Assembly: GCA_009777715.1 (NCBI GenBank)
Contig: WRLH01000002.1
Location: 1 to 64,000, forward strand
Length of the DNA: 64,000 nt
Origin: Lachnospiraceae bacterium
Lineage (GTDB): Bacteria; Bacillota; Clostridia; Lachnospirales; Lachnospiraceae
Reading direction: 5' to 3'
Below, piece by piece: positions 16,510 to 26,649 of the stretch. The notes under the pieces were generated by a model. That model was given only the letters and a program-made list of their open reading frames with translations. It did no database searches and was not told the DNA's origin. The translations under genes and the position numbers were made by a program. Each line of letters begins with the position of its first letter. Position 1 is the stretch's first letter.

Positions 16510-17823
16510 ATGAAAAAATTATTTAAACTCATCGTGGCTTCAGCACTCATGCTTTCCCTTGTTGCGTGTGGTCCTGGCCAAGCTCCGCAAGAAAGCGGGA
16601 GCAGCACCCAATCAAACCAAGAAGGGACAGCTTCATCTGGCACAAGCACAGACGAAACCGCGCCAGTGAAAGAAATCGGCGGTGATTTAGTTGTCTGGTA
16701 CGGCATTGAAGAACAGGGCAAGGCGATCATCGAAGCCTTTAACGCCCACTACCCGAATGTAAACGTCAGATTAGAGGTAGTCGGAATGGAAGCCCCTGAC
16801 AAGCTTGCCCTTGACGGCCCAAGCGGAATCGGCGGTGACGTTATCTTTTTAAACCATGACGCAATTAACACTCTTGTTGACGATGGTTTTCTAGAACCCT
16901 TTCCAGATGATATTAAGGCGCGGCTTGATGATGTAATCCTTGATAACGCTATTGACATGGCAACCAAAAACGGCAATCTTTATGGAGTGCCATTTACCCT
17001 TGAAAACTATGGCCTTTTATACAACAAGGACTTAGTTGATGGAACTCCGGAAACCTTTGAGGAGCTAATTGAGTTTGCCCATTCCTATAATGACCCCTCG
17101 ATTGACAAATATGCAATGCGCTGGCTGGCGTTTGATTTTTACCACAGCTATTTTATCTTTGATACTTTCGGTTTCAGATTGTTTGGGCCAAACGGTGATG
17201 ACTGGCGGAATCCGGGCTTTGACAGCCCTGAATTTGCTGCCGGGCTTGCTTTCTATCAATCCCTGCGCGAGATATTTGATGTTGATGCCGCCGACACTAA
17301 CAATAATGAGTTTACTTTTAACGCTTTTGCCCGCGGCGAAGTGCCTTATATTGTTGCCCACTCGTGGCTGGCTAACCAAGCGGCAGAAAATGGCATCAGA
17401 GTCGGCGCGACCAAGCTTCCGACCATCAACGGCATTCAGCCCCGCAACTTCATCGGTTCGGTTATAATGGGTGTTTCATCTTATTCAAAGAATTTTGACG
17501 CTGCTTTTGCCTTTGCTGAATTTATGGCAACAAAAGAGGCCGCCAGCATAGTTTATGAAATTACTGGCGTTGGCCCTGCCTTAAAAGATATTTCCGGAAT
17601 TGACGGGCTGGCGGAAGATGAAGTTTTGCTTGGCCTTGCGGAACAGGCCCCCTATACATTCTCAGCCCCGGCCATCCCGGAGTTTGGCCTTATCTGGGTG
17701 CCGATGATGGATACGCTGACATTTGTCTGGGACAGCACGTTAACGATTAGCGAGGCGCAGATTAAAGCCATGGAATCTTATGAACTCCTGCTCCAAGCTG
17801 ATGGCAGGTCGATGTACGAGTAA
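16510..17823 (+). CDS. Sugar ABC transporter substrate-binding lipoprotein (MalE-like)
   Basis: Captures a sugar or oligosaccharide outside the membrane for the two permeases that follow. The 437-residue protein has a lipoprotein signal, KKLFKLIVASALMLSLVAC, with lipobox LVAC, a Ser/Gly/Thr-rich linker to about residue 55, and a family 1 solute-binding fold (GGDLVVWYGIEEQGKAIIEA; YGVPFTLENYGLLYNKDL). The start at 16510 follows GGAGG at 16500; upstream in-frame codons lie in the leader. Maltodextrin-type binding is the closest match, but the ligand is inferred. Confidence 0.92.
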   Translation: MKKLFKLIVASALMLSLVACGPGQAPQESGSSTQSNQEGTASSGTSTDETAPVKEIGGDLVVWYGIEEQGKAIIEAFNAHYPNVNVRLEVVGMEAPDKLALDGPSGIGGDVIFLNHDAINTLVDDGFLEPFPDDIKARLDDVILDNAIDMATKNGNLYGVPFTLENYGLLYNKDLVDGTPETFEELIEFAHSYNDPSIDKYAMRWLAFDFYHSYFIFDTFGFRLFGPNGDDWRNPGFDSPEFAAGLAFYQSLREIFDVDAADTNNNEFTFNAFARGEVPYIVAHSWLANQAAENGIRVGATKLPTINGIQPRNFIGSVIMGVSSYSKNFDAAFAFAEFMATKEAASIVYEITGVGPALKDISGIDGLAEDEVLLGLAEQAPYTFSAPAIPEFGLIWVPMMDTLTFVWDSTLTISEAQIKAMESYELLLQADGRSMYE

Positions 17824-17830
17824 AAAAAAT

Positions 17831-17884
17831 CTCCCTGCGGGAGCTTTAAAAAAGAATGCAACACTCCTTTGGCGTGTTGCATTC
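17831..17884 (+). promoter_or_regulatory. Intercistronic hairpins between binding protein and permease
   Basis: CTCCC-TGC-GGGAG (17831-17843) is followed by a perfect 11-bp stem, GAATGCAACAC / GTGTTGCATTC (17854-17884). No T run follows the larger stem, so it may be a processing or stabilising hairpin that lifts binding-protein mRNA above permease mRNA, as between E. coli malE and malF. Confidence 0.55.
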
Positions 17885-17894
17885 TCCCTAATGT

Positions 17895-18015
17895 GGTATA
17901 CATTACAGCATTACAGCAAGTGATATACATTACAGCAAGCGATACACATTACAGCAAGCGATACACATTACAGCAGGTGATATAAAACACAGCAAGTGAT
18001 ACGCAACACAGCGGA
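17895..18015 (+). repeat. 19-bp tandem repeat array between malE-like and malF-like genes
   Basis: Five consecutive 19-base units, the first with sequence GATATACATTACAGCAAGC, start at 17922, 17941, 17960, 17979 and 17998; the last is truncated. An extra unit with an 8-base internal duplication lies at 17895-17921. Units diverge to the right. No spacer or open frame is present. Confidence 0.8.
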
Positions 18016-18044
18016 TTATAATAGTAGCAAGAGGTATAGTTCTT

Positions 18045-19379
18045 ATGAGAATGAAAATTATTTGCATGGTTTGCTCCGCTATTATTTGGGGCAGCGGCCA
18101 AGTTATCAACAAGCAGAAGCTTAAGGGTTTCATTTTTTTCCTTGTCCAAGCTATCCTTATCTTTATCGAGCTTTCAACCGGGACATTTTCCGTGCTGGCC
18201 GGGCTTAAGGAAGCAACTTTCCGCAACTGCGGTTATTTTACAAGAGGGCTGTGGGGCTTAATAACCTTGGGGGAAATCCCCAGGGAAAGCTCCGCGACAA
18301 TCGTATACGACCACTCAATTATGCTGATGGCAAGCGGAATCATTTCGACCGTCATCTTGCTTTTGTTTGGCCTGGTCTGGCTCTGGAATATAAGGGATGC
18401 TTACCGTTCGAGGGCCGAAATCGAGCAAGGGGAAAAATCAAGCAGTGTTGAGTATATCAAAAATGTCTGGAAAAATTCATTTGAGTACATAATGATTACC
18501 CCCGGGGCAATCCTTGTCCTTTTTATCGTCCTGGTTCCGGTGGTAACCAGCATTTCCGTAGCGTTTACAAACTATAACCGTAACACGATCCCGCCATTAA
18601 ACATGGTCGATTGGGTTGGTTTCCAAACCTTTGCCGACATTATCAGGATTCCGATTTGGGGCGGGACTTTAGTAAAGGTGCTGGCGTGGAATGTGGCATG
18701 GGCTTTTATTTCCGTCCTGTTAAATTATGGGCTGGGGCTTTTAATGGCGGTTCTGATTAATGCAAAGGGCATTAGGTTTAAAGCATTCTGGCGCATGATT
18801 TATATTTTGCCGTGGGCGATACCCGGCTTGGTTTCGCTGCTTATTTTCTCCCTTTTATTTAGCCGGGACGGCGCGTTTAACCAGCTGCTCCTTAATGCGG
18901 GCTTAATCGAAAGGGCAATCCCTTTTCTGACCAGCACTAATTGGGCCAGGACAACGATTATTCTTGTCAACACATGGCTGGGCTTCCCCTATTTTATGGC
19001 TTTGATTTCCGGGGTCATGACCTCGATTTCCCCGGAGATTTATGAAGCGGTTGAGATTGACGGCGGCAATGGCTGGCACAAATTTAAAAGCGTCTCATTT
19101 CCAACCATCCTGACCGCAACTGCCCCGATTCTTGTCCTTAACATCACCAATGCCTTTAACAATTTCGGCGCGATTTACTTTTTGACCCAGGGCGGCCCGC
19201 CTGACCCCAATTACCAGATGGCAGGGACGACTGATATTTTGATTTCATGGATTTTTAAGCTGACCCTTGAAAACCGTATGTTTAACTATGCGGCAGCTAT
19301 TTCCATATTGATTTTCCTTGTGATTGCAACCGTAAGCGGGATTAACTTGATGAAAACCCGCGCCTTTAAGGAGGATTAA
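18045..19379 (+). CDS. Sugar ABC transporter permease (MalF-like)
   Basis: Inner-membrane permease of a maltodextrin-type importer. The 444-residue protein has two extra N-terminal hydrophobic segments before the usual MetI domain. The EAA loop that docks the ATPase reads EAVEIDGGNGWHKFKSVSFP near residues 338-357. AAGAGG lies upstream of the ATG at 18045; ATG 18051 is an alternative start. It follows the repeat array and is three bases short of the next permease gene. No ATPase is encoded nearby, so a shared MsmX-like ATPase is probably used. Confidence 0.92.
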   Translation: MRMKIICMVCSAIIWGSGQVINKQKLKGFIFFLVQAILIFIELSTGTFSVLAGLKEATFRNCGYFTRGLWGLITLGEIPRESSATIVYDHSIMLMASGIISTVILLLFGLVWLWNIRDAYRSRAEIEQGEKSSSVEYIKNVWKNSFEYIMITPGAILVLFIVLVPVVTSISVAFTNYNRNTIPPLNMVDWVGFQTFADIIRIPIWGGTLVKVLAWNVAWAFISVLLNYGLGLLMAVLINAKGIRFKAFWRMIYILPWAIPGLVSLLIFSLLFSRDGAFNQLLLNAGLIERAIPFLTSTNWARTTIILVNTWLGFPYFMALISGVMTSISPEIYEAVEIDGGNGWHKFKSVSFPTILTATAPILVLNITNAFNNFGAIYFLTQGGPPDPNYQMAGTTDILISWIFKLTLENRMFNYAAAISILIFLVIATVSGINLMKTRAFKED

Positions 19380-19382
19380 GCC

Positions 19383-20240
19383 ATGAAGAGAAAAAACAAT
19401 TTGGCAATACTAAAAACACTCATCGCCCGGACGCTCATTTATATTGTGCTGATTATTGTTGCAATTATTGTCCTCTATCCTGTATTATGGGTATTAGGTT
19501 CGTCCTTTAACCCGATCAGCAGCCTGGCCAGGACCAGCATAATCCCGCTTAATCCGACCCTTGATAATTACGTCAGGCTGATTAAGGAGACAAGTTACTT
19601 AAGCTGGTACAGGAATACCGGGTACATAGCCTTGCTGACGATGTTTTTTTCGGTGCTGATTAATACCTTGACGGCGTTTATTTTTGCCCGCTTTCAATTT
19701 AAGGGCAGGAAAGCCGGGCTGCTTCTGGTCATGATTATGCAGACCTTTCCCGGCATTATGAGTTTGACGGCCCTTTATATGATTGCCCTCAATTTTGGGA
19801 TGCTTAATAATCTTCATATGCTGGTTCTTATTTATGTGGGAAATTCGATTCCATTTAATGTCTGGCTTGTGAAAGGCAATCTGATGAACTTGTCAAGGTC
19901 GATTGACGAGGCGGCGTATATTGACGGCGCAACCAAGCTGCAAGTTTTTATTAGGATTATTCTGCCGCTTTCGCTCCCGACGATTTCATTTATTGCGCTG
20001 ACTTCGTTTATGCTGCCATGGATGGATTTTATCCTGCCCAGATTCCTAATCAATGATATGGACAAAAGGACGCTTGCCGTTGGCCTGTTTGAAATGACAA
20101 ATTTTTCCAATTTGAATCCTGATTTCCCGGCTTTTTGTGCCGGAGCGATTCTGATTGCCGTGCCGATTGGCTTGTTATATGGGGTTGGGCAGAAGTACTT
20201 GATTAGCGGGCTGGCGGCTGGCGCGAATAAGGGCGAGTAA
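19383..20240 (+). CDS. Sugar ABC transporter permease (MalG-like)
   Basis: Second permease half of the importer. The 285 residues have six predicted helices and the EAA loop EAAYIDGATKLQVFIRIILP near 179-198. It starts three bases after the MalF-like stop, with an AAGGAGG site inside the end of that gene (19370-19376), so the two are coupled. The C-terminus (YGVGQKYLISGLAAGANKGE) is typical of MalG-type permeases. Confidence 0.93.
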   Translation: MKRKNNLAILKTLIARTLIYIVLIIVAIIVLYPVLWVLGSSFNPISSLARTSIIPLNPTLDNYVRLIKETSYLSWYRNTGYIALLTMFFSVLINTLTAFIFARFQFKGRKAGLLLVMIMQTFPGIMSLTALYMIALNFGMLNNLHMLVLIYVGNSIPFNVWLVKGNLMNLSRSIDEAAYIDGATKLQVFIRIILPLSLPTISFIALTSFMLPWMDFILPRFLINDMDKRTLAVGLFEMTNFSNLNPDFPAFCAGAILIAVPIGLLYGVGQKYLISGLAAGANKGE

Positions 20241-20272
20241 GAAAATTTGATAATAACTAGAAATGGAAAAAT

Positions 20273-21082
20273 ATGGAAATAATTACCTTTGATTTGCCAA
20301 TGGAAGCATATCCGGATCAAAGAAAGAGGACGATCCGGGTCTTGCTGCCAAAAAGCTATGACGGAAAAAAGCGGTTTCCGGTGCTTTATATGCACGATGG
20401 GCAAAATCTGTTTGATGACGAACTAAGCTCCTCGGGAGTAACGCTGGGTAAGTGGAACATCAATCATGAAATGAAAGGGTTGGAAGAAGAGGGCTTTCCG
20501 GCCATTATTGTCGGGATAGACAATGGCCCGGAGCGTTTTTCAGAGCTTTGCCCCGATCTTCCGGTCAATCAGGACATGGTGTCAATGTTTGGTCTGCCTA
20601 GCGGGATTAAGCCGACTGGCCATTTATATGGGAAGTTTATCACCGCGCAGCTTAAGCCTTTTATCGATGATAATTATATGACTTTGCCTGATTTGTTAAA
20701 TACAGCCGTTGGCGGCGCTTCGATGGGCGGCCTTATTTCGCTTGACATATTGCTTCGATATCCCGGCGTTTACAGTAAGGCGATGGTTTTTGCGCCTTAT
20801 TTTATGGCCCACACCAAGAATGATATTATGGGCAGCCTTTTATCATATGATTTTGCCCGGCTTAAGGACAGCCGGATTTTCATCTTCCATGGCGGCTTAG
20901 ACATTGATGCGTCAACTTGGCCTTATGCCCAGCTTGTTTTTGAAGTGATGAGGGATAAGGGACTTAATGAAGAGCAGCTGGCCTTAGTTTATGATTCCCG
21001 CCAGCCCCATCATGAAACAGCGTGGCAGAAGTATTTTGGCGAGGCATTCCGGTATTTGTTCCGGAGAGGGTTGCCGTGTTAG
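20273..21082 (+). CDS. Alpha/beta hydrolase, putative esterase family
   Basis: A 269-residue esterase of the enterochelin-esterase/D-like group. After KRTIRVLLPKSYDGKKRFPV comes YMHDGQNLFDD, the family start. The nucleophile Ser lies in GGASMGG near residue 150. A late Asp (HGGLDID) and His (QPHHETAWQKYFG) complete the triad. No signal peptide. It lies 32 bases after the permease and would be the last gene of the operon, perhaps removing acyl groups from imported oligosaccharides. The substrate is inferred. Confidence 0.82.
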   Translation: MEIITFDLPMEAYPDQRKRTIRVLLPKSYDGKKRFPVLYMHDGQNLFDDELSSSGVTLGKWNINHEMKGLEEEGFPAIIVGIDNGPERFSELCPDLPVNQDMVSMFGLPSGIKPTGHLYGKFITAQLKPFIDDNYMTLPDLLNTAVGGASMGGLISLDILLRYPGVYSKAMVFAPYFMAHTKNDIMGSLLSYDFARLKDSRIFIFHGGLDIDASTWPYAQLVFEVMRDKGLNEEQLALVYDSRQPHHETAWQKYFGEAFRYLFRRGLPC

Positions 21083-21153
21083 GGGAGCTGTCGCGTTACG
21101 CGAGCTATGCGTTACTGGGGTTGTTGCCGCGCTACGATTGCTTCTGCCGCGTT

Positions 21154-21249
21154 ACGAGAGTGTGATTCAAATGCCCCGACCCTTGAGATAACATCAAAAT
21201 GTTTCTCTCGGAGCGAAAGCGAGTCGGGCATTGAATCAGCAGCTCTCGT
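21154..21249. repeat. Dispersed hairpin element, copy A
   Basis: A long imperfect hairpin: ACGAGAG (21154-21160) with CTCTCGT (21243-21249), GATTCAA (21164-21170) with TTGAATC (21231-21237), then TGCCC-GAC with GTCGGGCA, and CTTGAGA..ACAT with ATGT..CTCTCGG inside. The 21 bases at 21201-21221 recur exactly, inverted, at 40689-40709. The 21083-21346 spacer holds no gene. Confidence 0.65.
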
Positions 21250-21346
21250 ATGCGCGGAGATACTAGGGTTTACAAGCAGATTTACTATAAAAACCTCGCA
21301 AAATTCAAAAAATCCCAAAAATTTTTTAAAATTTTCAAAAAAACAC

Positions 21347-21375
21347 TTGCCAAGCATAAAATTTTAAAGTATACT
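21347..21375 (+). promoter_or_regulatory. Promoter of the S10 ribosomal protein cluster
   Basis: TTGCCA (21347-21352), a 17-base spacer, TATACT (21370-21375), preceded by a very A/T-rich stretch (21290-21345) that could act as an UP element. Expected start near 21382. Confidence 0.7.
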
Positions 21376-21381
21376 AGATTT

Positions 21382-21714
21382 CGCTGTGACATTGATAGCT
21401 GTGAAGCGTGAGGTTCCAAAACAAAGAGAAACTCGAAGACGCGAAAACCGCGAGCGGAAACGCGAGCGAAAATCGCGCCAAGATTTCAAACTATGTTTAA
21501 AAGAATGCCAAGCATTCTTTCGGGCCATGAAGCCTGTGTTAGTTCCGTGGAGCGAAGGTCTAGAATAATATCATGACGGCAAGTCACTGTACGTACCAGT
21601 AGTGTTTTAATGCTTTTAGAAGCAAGGAAGGCGAGTCCTTCCATCTCTTTTAAGGAAAGATGACACACACGGGTGAGTGTACAGTCAGAAAAGTGCGAAT
21701 AGGAGGCGACTTTT
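21382..21714 (+). promoter_or_regulatory. Long 5' leader of the S10 operon
   Basis: About 330 untranslated bases with several hairpins: CCGC-GA-GCGG and CGCGA/TCGCG in 21445-21480, AGAATGC-CAA-GCATTCT near 21503-21519, and GGAAGG/CCTTCC near 21626-21642. Frames inside it are short and lack ribosome sites. E. coli controls this operon through L4 binding to its leader; a comparable role here is only a suggestion. Confidence 0.45.
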
Positions 21715-22032
21715 ATGGCAAGTCAAGTAATGCGAATTACACTCAAAGCTTACGATCATCAACTTATAGATGCGTCGGCGAAGAAAATTATCGAAACGGT
21801 GAAGAAGAACGGTTCCCAAGTTTCCGGGCCTGTTCCCCTGCCGACCAAAAAAGAAGTAATTACTATTTTACGGGCAGTCCACAAATATAAGGATTCCCGT
21901 GAACAATTCGAGCAAAGAACCCACAAGCGGCTGATTGACATTATTTCCCCGACCCCCAAGACAGTTGACGCTTTGCAAAGGCTCGAAATGCCAGTTGGTG
22001 TTTACATCGACATCAGAATGAAGCAGAAGTAA
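21715..22032 (+). CDS. rpsJ: 30S ribosomal protein S10
   Basis: First gene of the S10 cluster. 105 residues, normal length, with the family core [19 protein letters not shown] and the C-terminal [16 protein letters not shown]10 lies in the 30S head and also doubles as the elongation partner NusE. AGGAGG stands at 21702-21707. Confidence 0.97.
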   Translation: MASQVMRITLKAYDHQLIDASAKKIIETVKKNGSQVSGPVPLPTKKEVITILRAVHKYKDSREQFEQRTHKRLIDIISPTPKTVDALQRLEMPVGVYIDIRMKQK

Positions 22033-22082
22033 TATAAGCACGGACTAGTCCGGGCCGCTGTATTAAAGGAGATAAAACTAAT

Positions 22083-22769
22083 ATGAAGAAAGCAATTTTG
22101 GCAACAAAAGTCGGAATGACTCAAATCTTCGATGAGAATGGCTTGTTAATACCAGTAACAGTCCTTTTAGCTGGGCCATGTATCGTCACCCAGATTAAAA
22201 CGATTGAAAACGATGGCTATAATGCTGTCCAAGTCGGTTTTATAGAAAAAAAAGAACGGATCATCAACCGGGACAAAAGCGGAAAAAAAGAAATCGTCCA
22301 CCGGAACGGCGTTCCCAAGGCACTCATGGGACATCTTAAAAAAGCCGGGACGACAGGCAAACGTTTTCTCCGCGAATTTGCGTTTGAAAATGCTTCCGAA
22401 TATACACTTGGAAGTGAAATCAAAGCAGACATTTTTTCTGTCGGTGACAGAATTGATGCCCAAGCAACCTCAAAGGGCAAAGGCTTCCAAGGGGCAATCA
22501 AACGGCACAACTTCCACCGCGGCCCAATGACGCATGGTTCAAAATTCCATCGCCATCAAGGCTCAAGCGGTGCGGCATCTTCTCCGTCCCGCGTTTTTAA
22601 AGGAAAGAAAATGCCCGGCCAAATGGGAAATAAAAAGGTCACGGTCCAAAATCTTGAAATCGTCCGGATTGACGTTGAGAAAAACTTGATTTTAGTTAAA
22701 GGGGCTGTTCCCGGAAACAGGAAAACCCTTGTGACGATAAAAGAAACGGTTAAAACAACGAAAGCCTAA
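22083..22769 (+). CDS. rplC: 50S ribosomal protein L3
   Basis: Early 50S assembly protein near the peptidyl transferase centre. 228 residues, slightly longer than usual. It shows [17 protein letters not shown] at the start, the central loop with [18 protein letters not shown] and the conserved [21 protein letters not shown] 20-residue lysine-rich insert ([20 protein letters not shown]) near residue 57 is mildly unusual. Confidence 0.97.
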   Translation: MKKAILATKVGMTQIFDENGLLIPVTVLLAGPCIVTQIKTIENDGYNAVQVGFIEKKERIINRDKSGKKEIVHRNGVPKALMGHLKKAGTTGKRFLREFAFENASEYTLGSEIKADIFSVGDRIDAQATSKGKGFQGAIKRHNFHRGPMTHGSKFHRHQGSSGAASSPSRVFKGKKMPGQMGNKKVTVQNLEIVRIDVEKNLILVKGAVPGNRKTLVTIKETVKTTKA

Positions 22770-22799
22770 CAAGCTTAATTTGAAAGGAGGACCACTCAG

Positions 22800-23420
22800 A
22801 TGGCAAAAGTATCTGTTTATAATATGGAAGGCAAAGAAGTTGGCACATTGGATTTAAACGATAAAATCTTCGGCGTCACAATAAACAAGCATTTAGTACA
22901 CATGGCAGTTGTCCAATATCTGGCCAACAAACGCCAAGGCACCCAAAAAGCAAAAACCCGCTCCGAAGTTAGGGGTGGCGGACGCAAACCTTGGCGGCAG
23001 AAAGGAACTGGCCATGCCCGCCAGGGTTCAATCAGATCACCGCAATGGCGTGGCGGCGGCGTGGTTTTTGCCCCCGTCCCTCGTGATTACAGCTTCAAAA
23101 TGAATAAGAAAGAAAAGCGCATTGCCCTTAAATCGGCTTTGACCAGCCGGGCTTTAGAAGGAAAGCTGATTGTTTTAGACGAGCTTAAGCTTGACGAAAT
23201 AAAAACCAAGAAATTTCAGCTTGTCCTTGACAACTTAAAAGTAAAAAAAGCGTTGATTGTTATCGCTGATGAAAGTCAAAACATCATAAAAAGCGCCCGC
23301 AACATTCCCAAAATCAAAACAGCCGGGCCAAACACCATCAACGTGTATGATATCTTAAAAGGCGACACCCTGATTCTTACTAAGGATGCCGTCGCCAAAA
23401 TTGAGGAGGTATACGCATAA
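22800..23420 (+). CDS. rplD: 50S ribosomal protein L4
   Basis: Tunnel-lining 50S protein. 206 residues; the extended loop reads [20 protein letters not shown] near 59-78 and reaches the exit tunnel. The ATG follows AAAGGAGG. Its stop overlaps the rplW start by one base (TAATG), so the two are coupled. L4 is the autogenous repressor of this operon in E. coli. Confidence 0.97.
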   Translation: MAKVSVYNMEGKEVGTLDLNDKIFGVTINKHLVHMAVVQYLANKRQGTQKAKTRSEVRGGGRKPWRQKGTGHARQGSIRSPQWRGGGVVFAPVPRDYSFKMNKKEKRIALKSALTSRALEGKLIVLDELKLDEIKTKKFQLVLDNLKVKKALIVIADESQNIIKSARNIPKIKTAGPNTINVYDILKGDTLILTKDAVAKIEEVYA

Positions 23421-23719
23421 TGGCAGCATTACAATACTATGATGTGATTTTAAAGCCGGTTATTACCGAAAGAAGCATGGAAGTCATGGGCGAAAAGAAA
23501 TATACTTTCCATGTCCATCCCGAAGCAAACAAGACCATGATTAAAGAAGCGGTCGAAAAAATGTTTGACGGAGCAAAGGTAAAAAAAGTCAATACCATGA
23601 ACTACGATGGCAAAGTAAAACGGCGCGGCAATATATATGGCCGTACCGCCAAGACCAAAAAAGCAATCGTCCAATTGACGGCTGAAAGCAAAGACATTGA
23701 AATATTTACCGGATTATAA
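23420..23719 (+). CDS. rplW: 50S ribosomal protein L23
   Basis: Exit-site protein that docks trigger factor and signal recognition particle. 99 residues with the typical [17 protein letters not shown] start and [20 protein letters not shown] loop. Coupled to rplD by stop-start overlap; the upstream GAGG lies inside rplD. Confidence 0.97.
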   Translation: MAALQYYDVILKPVITERSMEVMGEKKYTFHVHPEANKTMIKEAVEKMFDGAKVKKVNTMNYDGKVKRRGNIYGRTAKTKKAIVQLTAESKDIEIFTGL

Positions 23720-23797
23720 AAAGGACTGCAAACACATGGCCCATTCTTGATGAATGGTTCACGTAAAATGACCACCCCCGAAAGGAGAACCTAAGTC

Positions 23798-24640
23798 ATG
23801 GGAATTAAGACTTATAACCCATATACACCGTCAAGAAGACAGATGACCGGATCAGATTTTAAGGAAATCACCAAGCATGAGCCGGAAAAGTCTCTTTGCA
23901 CTCCCTTACGCCGCCAGGCTGGCCGCAATAACCAAGGGAAAATTACCGTCCGCCATCGCGGCGGCGGCGCGAAAAGGAAATACCGGATTATTGATTTTAA
24001 AAGAATTAAGGACGGAATCAGCGGAACGGTTTTTGGCATTGAGTACGACCCTAACCGTTCAGCAAATATTGCCCTTATTGCTTATGCTGACGGCGAAAAA
24101 AGATATATCCTCGCGCCGGAAGGCTTAACTGACGGAATGAAAATAATGAACGGCCCTGATGCGGAGATAAGAGTCGGCAACTGCTTGCCGCTTGACAAAA
24201 TCCCTGTCGGTACGAATATCCACAATATTGAACTATTGCCAGGCAAAGGCGGCCAGATGGTCCGTTCAGCCGGGACAAGCGCCCAGCTGATGGCAAAAGA
24301 AGGCAAATATGCGACCTTGCGTCTTCCCTCAGGCGAAATGCGCATGGTTCCGATCCGTTGCCGCGCTTCAATCGGTGTTGTCGGCAATGGCGACCACAAC
24401 TTGATTAATATCGGCAAAGCTGGCAGGAAACGCCATATGGGCTTCCGCCCGACCGTCCGCGGATCGGTCATGAACCCCAACGACCACCCTCACGGCGGTG
24501 GTGAAGGCAGAACCGGTATCGGCCGCCCCGGCCCAAGTACCCCATGGGGCAAGCCAGCCCTCGGCCTCAAAACAAGGAAGAAGAAAAAAGCTTCGAACAA
24601 GTTAATTGTCAGACGGCGTGACGGAAAAGCCATGAAGTAG
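23798..24640 (+). CDS. rplB: 50S ribosomal protein L2
   Basis: Core 50S protein needed for subunit joining and peptidyl transferase. 280 residues with the [16 protein letters not shown] start, the RNA-binding centre, and the C-terminal [20 protein letters not shown] in which the catalytically important His lies. GAAAGGAGAA precedes the ATG; a small hairpin CCATTC/GAATGG sits in the 78-base spacer upstream. Confidence 0.98.
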   Translation: MGIKTYNPYTPSRRQMTGSDFKEITKHEPEKSLCTPLRRQAGRNNQGKITVRHRGGGAKRKYRIIDFKRIKDGISGTVFGIEYDPNRSANIALIAYADGEKRYILAPEGLTDGMKIMNGPDAEIRVGNCLPLDKIPVGTNIHNIELLPGKGGQMVRSAGTSAQLMAKEGKYATLRLPSGEMRMVPIRCRASIGVVGNGDHNLINIGKAGRKRHMGFRPTVRGSVMNPNDHPHGGGEGRTGIGRPGPSTPWGKPALGLKTRKKKKASNKLIVRRRDGKAMK

Positions 24641-24701
24641 GTAATTCTAGAGCGAAGCTCCTAGAGTTAGTAAAATAGATTTGGATAACAAGGAGGATTA
24701 T

Positions 24702-24986
24702 ATGTCCAGCAGATCACTAAAAAAAGAACCATTTGCAGATAAAAGCGTCCTGAAGAAAATTAATGCTTTAAATGCTTCGGGGCAAAAGCAGGTTTTTAAG
24801 ACCTGGTCTCGCCGTTCGATGATTTTCCCTACTTTTGTGGGACATACAATTGCTGTGCATGACGGAAGAAAGCACGTTCCGGTTTATATCACAGAAGACA
24901 TGGTTGGCCACAAATTAGGCGAGTTTGTCAGCACAAGGACTTATCGCGGGCATGGCAAGGACGAGAAAAAATCACGGGTTAAATAA
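24702..24986 (+). CDS. rpsS: 30S ribosomal protein S19
   Basis: 30S head protein that forms a complex with S13. 94 residues from ATG 24702, chosen because AAGGAGG lies 7 bases upstream and the protein then begins [19 protein letters not shown] as in the family. An in-frame ATG at 24681 precedes that ribosome site. [18 protein letters not shown] and [13 protein letters not shown] are conserved. Confidence 0.96.
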   Translation: MSSRSLKKEPFADKSVLKKINALNASGQKQVFKTWSRRSMIFPTFVGHTIAVHDGRKHVPVYITEDMVGHKLGEFVSTRTYRGHGKDEKKSRVK

Positions 24987-25038
24987 ATCGTGAAGTGAAA
25001 TCCAAAGCTTCACAGGCTATAGAAGAAAGGAAAAAATT

Positions 25039-25446
25039 ATGGCAAAAGGACACAGATCGCAAATTAAACGTGAACGTAACGCGAAAGTGGATATAAGACC
25101 CCAAGCGAAATTATCATACGCCCGGGTTTCCGTCCAAAAAGCGTGTTTCGTACTCGATGCCATCAGAGGAAAAGATGTAACGACCGCTTTAGCGATTCTT
25201 TCATACAATCCCCGCTACGCATCAAGCGTTATCAAAAAGTTATTGCAATCGGCTATTGCGAACGCCGAATACAAATATGGCCAAGACCCTGCCAAATTTC
25301 CCAATCCGGAAAATCTGGTTATCGCGGAGTGTTTTGCCAACAAAGGGCCGACGATGAAACGGATTCAGCCAAGAGCGCAAGGCCGGGCTTACCGGATTGA
25401 AAAACGCATGAGCCACATTTCCATCGTGCTTGATGAGAAAAAATAA
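25039..25446 (+). CDS. rplV: 50S ribosomal protein L22
   Basis: Tunnel protein that contacts all 23S domains. 135 residues, including a basic N-terminal extension of about 18. The long hairpin that lines the tunnel reads KRIQPRAQGRAYRIEKRMSH near 107-126, where macrolide-resistance changes occur in other species. AGAAAGGAAA precedes the ATG. Confidence 0.97.
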   Translation: MAKGHRSQIKRERNAKVDIRPQAKLSYARVSVQKACFVLDAIRGKDVTTALAILSYNPRYASSVIKKLLQSAIANAEYKYGQDPAKFPNPENLVIAECFANKGPTMKRIQPRAQGRAYRIEKRMSHISIVLDEKK

Positions 25447-25521
25447 GCATGACCGCGCTAAAATAGATGGCTTTGCCATTTTGGCAAGCTTCTTGCGAAC
25501 ATTAAAGAAGGAGAAAGAAAA

Positions 25522-26196
25522 ATGGGACAGAAGGTTAATCCTCACGGCCTAAGAGTCGGAATAATAAGAGACTGGGATTCCAGATGGTACGCTGACGCGG
25601 AATTTGCCGATTTTCTGGTCGAAGATCACAGGATCAGGAAATATTTGAAAAAAAAGCTATACGCAGCCGGAATTTCCAAGATTGAAATCGAAAGAGCGTC
25701 CGACCGCGTCAGGGTTATTATATTTACCGCCAAGCCCGGTGTTGTCATTGGCAAAGGCGGCAATGAAATCGAAATTACCAAAAAAGCTTTGCAGAAAATG
25801 ACGGACAAAAAACTATCCGTTGACATCAAAGAAATTAAACGTCCTGACCGCGATGCCCAGTTAGTTGCGGAAAACATTGCTTTACAACTGGAGAATCGTG
25901 TTTCGTTCCGCCGGGCAATGAAATCCTGCATGGGACGCACGATGAAAGCAGGAGCCCTTGGGATCAAAACAGCAGTATCTGGCCGTTTGGGCGGTGCTGA
26001 CATTGCCAGGACTGAGTTCTATAGCGAAGGCACTATTCCCTTGCAGACCCTCCGCGCTGATATTGACTACGGTGTTGCCGAAGCTAATACCACTTACGGC
26101 AAGGTCGGAGTCAAAGTGTGGATTTATAAAGGCGAAATACTTCCAGTAAAAAATAACGAAGATTTATTATCTTCGCAGGAAGGGAGCGGTATCTAA
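25522..26196 (+). CDS. rpsC: 30S ribosomal protein S3
   Basis: Part of the mRNA entry site. 224 residues: [20 protein letters not shown] at the start, a KH domain with [11 protein letters not shown] near 75-85, and the C-terminal domain with [20 protein letters not shown]. Its stop is followed without a gap by the rplP start. Confidence 0.98.
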   Translation: MGQKVNPHGLRVGIIRDWDSRWYADAEFADFLVEDHRIRKYLKKKLYAAGISKIEIERASDRVRVIIFTAKPGVVIGKGGNEIEITKKALQKMTDKKLSVDIKEIKRPDRDAQLVAENIALQLENRVSFRRAMKSCMGRTMKAGALGIKTAVSGRLGGADIARTEFYSEGTIPLQTLRADIDYGVAEANTTYGKVGVKVWIYKGEILPVKNNEDLLSSQEGSGI

Positions 26197-26649
26197 ATGT
26201 TAATGCCAAAAAGAGTAAAACGTCGTAAACAGTTCCGTGGCAGAATCCGTGGCAAAGCCACCCGCGGAAATGTCATCAGCTATGGCGAATTCGGTTTAAT
26301 TGCCTCTGAACCTTGTTGGATAAAGTCCAATCAAATCGAGGCGGCCCGTATCGCAATGACCAGATATATAAAACGTGGCGGAAAAGTTTGGATCAAAATT
26401 TTTCCCGATAAACCGGTGACGACCAAACCGGCCGAAACCCGGATGGGTTCAGGTAAAGGTACGCTTGAATATTGGGTAGCAGTTGTTAAGCCCGGCCGCG
26501 TCATGTTTGAAATCGCCGGAGTTCCCGAAGAAACAGCAAGAGAAGCATTACGTCTTGCAATGCACAAGCTTCCTTGCAGATGTAAGATTATGTCGAAAGC
26601 TGATCTTGATGCCGCCGTTAGCGGAGAGGGGGGTATAAATGAAGAATAA
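26197..26649 (+). CDS. rplP: 50S ribosomal protein L16
   Basis: Positions the A-site tRNA elbow. 150 residues, beginning [40 protein letters not shown] is the conserved centre near 88-107. The start directly abuts the rpsC stop, and its end overlaps rpmC by 11 bases. Confidence 0.98.
   Translation: MLMPKRVKRRKQFRGRIRGKATRGNVISYGEFGLIASEPCWIKSNQIEAARIAMTRYIKRGGKVWIKIFPDKPVTTKPAETRMGSGKGTLEYWVAVVKPGRVMFEIAGVPEETAREALRLAMHKLPCRCKIMSKADLDAAVSGEGGINEE

Noticed and set aside
21386-21568. 60-residue rightward frame in the S10 leader
   Set aside because: Arg/Glu-rich low-complexity reading of the CGCGAGCG repeats, no ribosome site, no recognisable protein.
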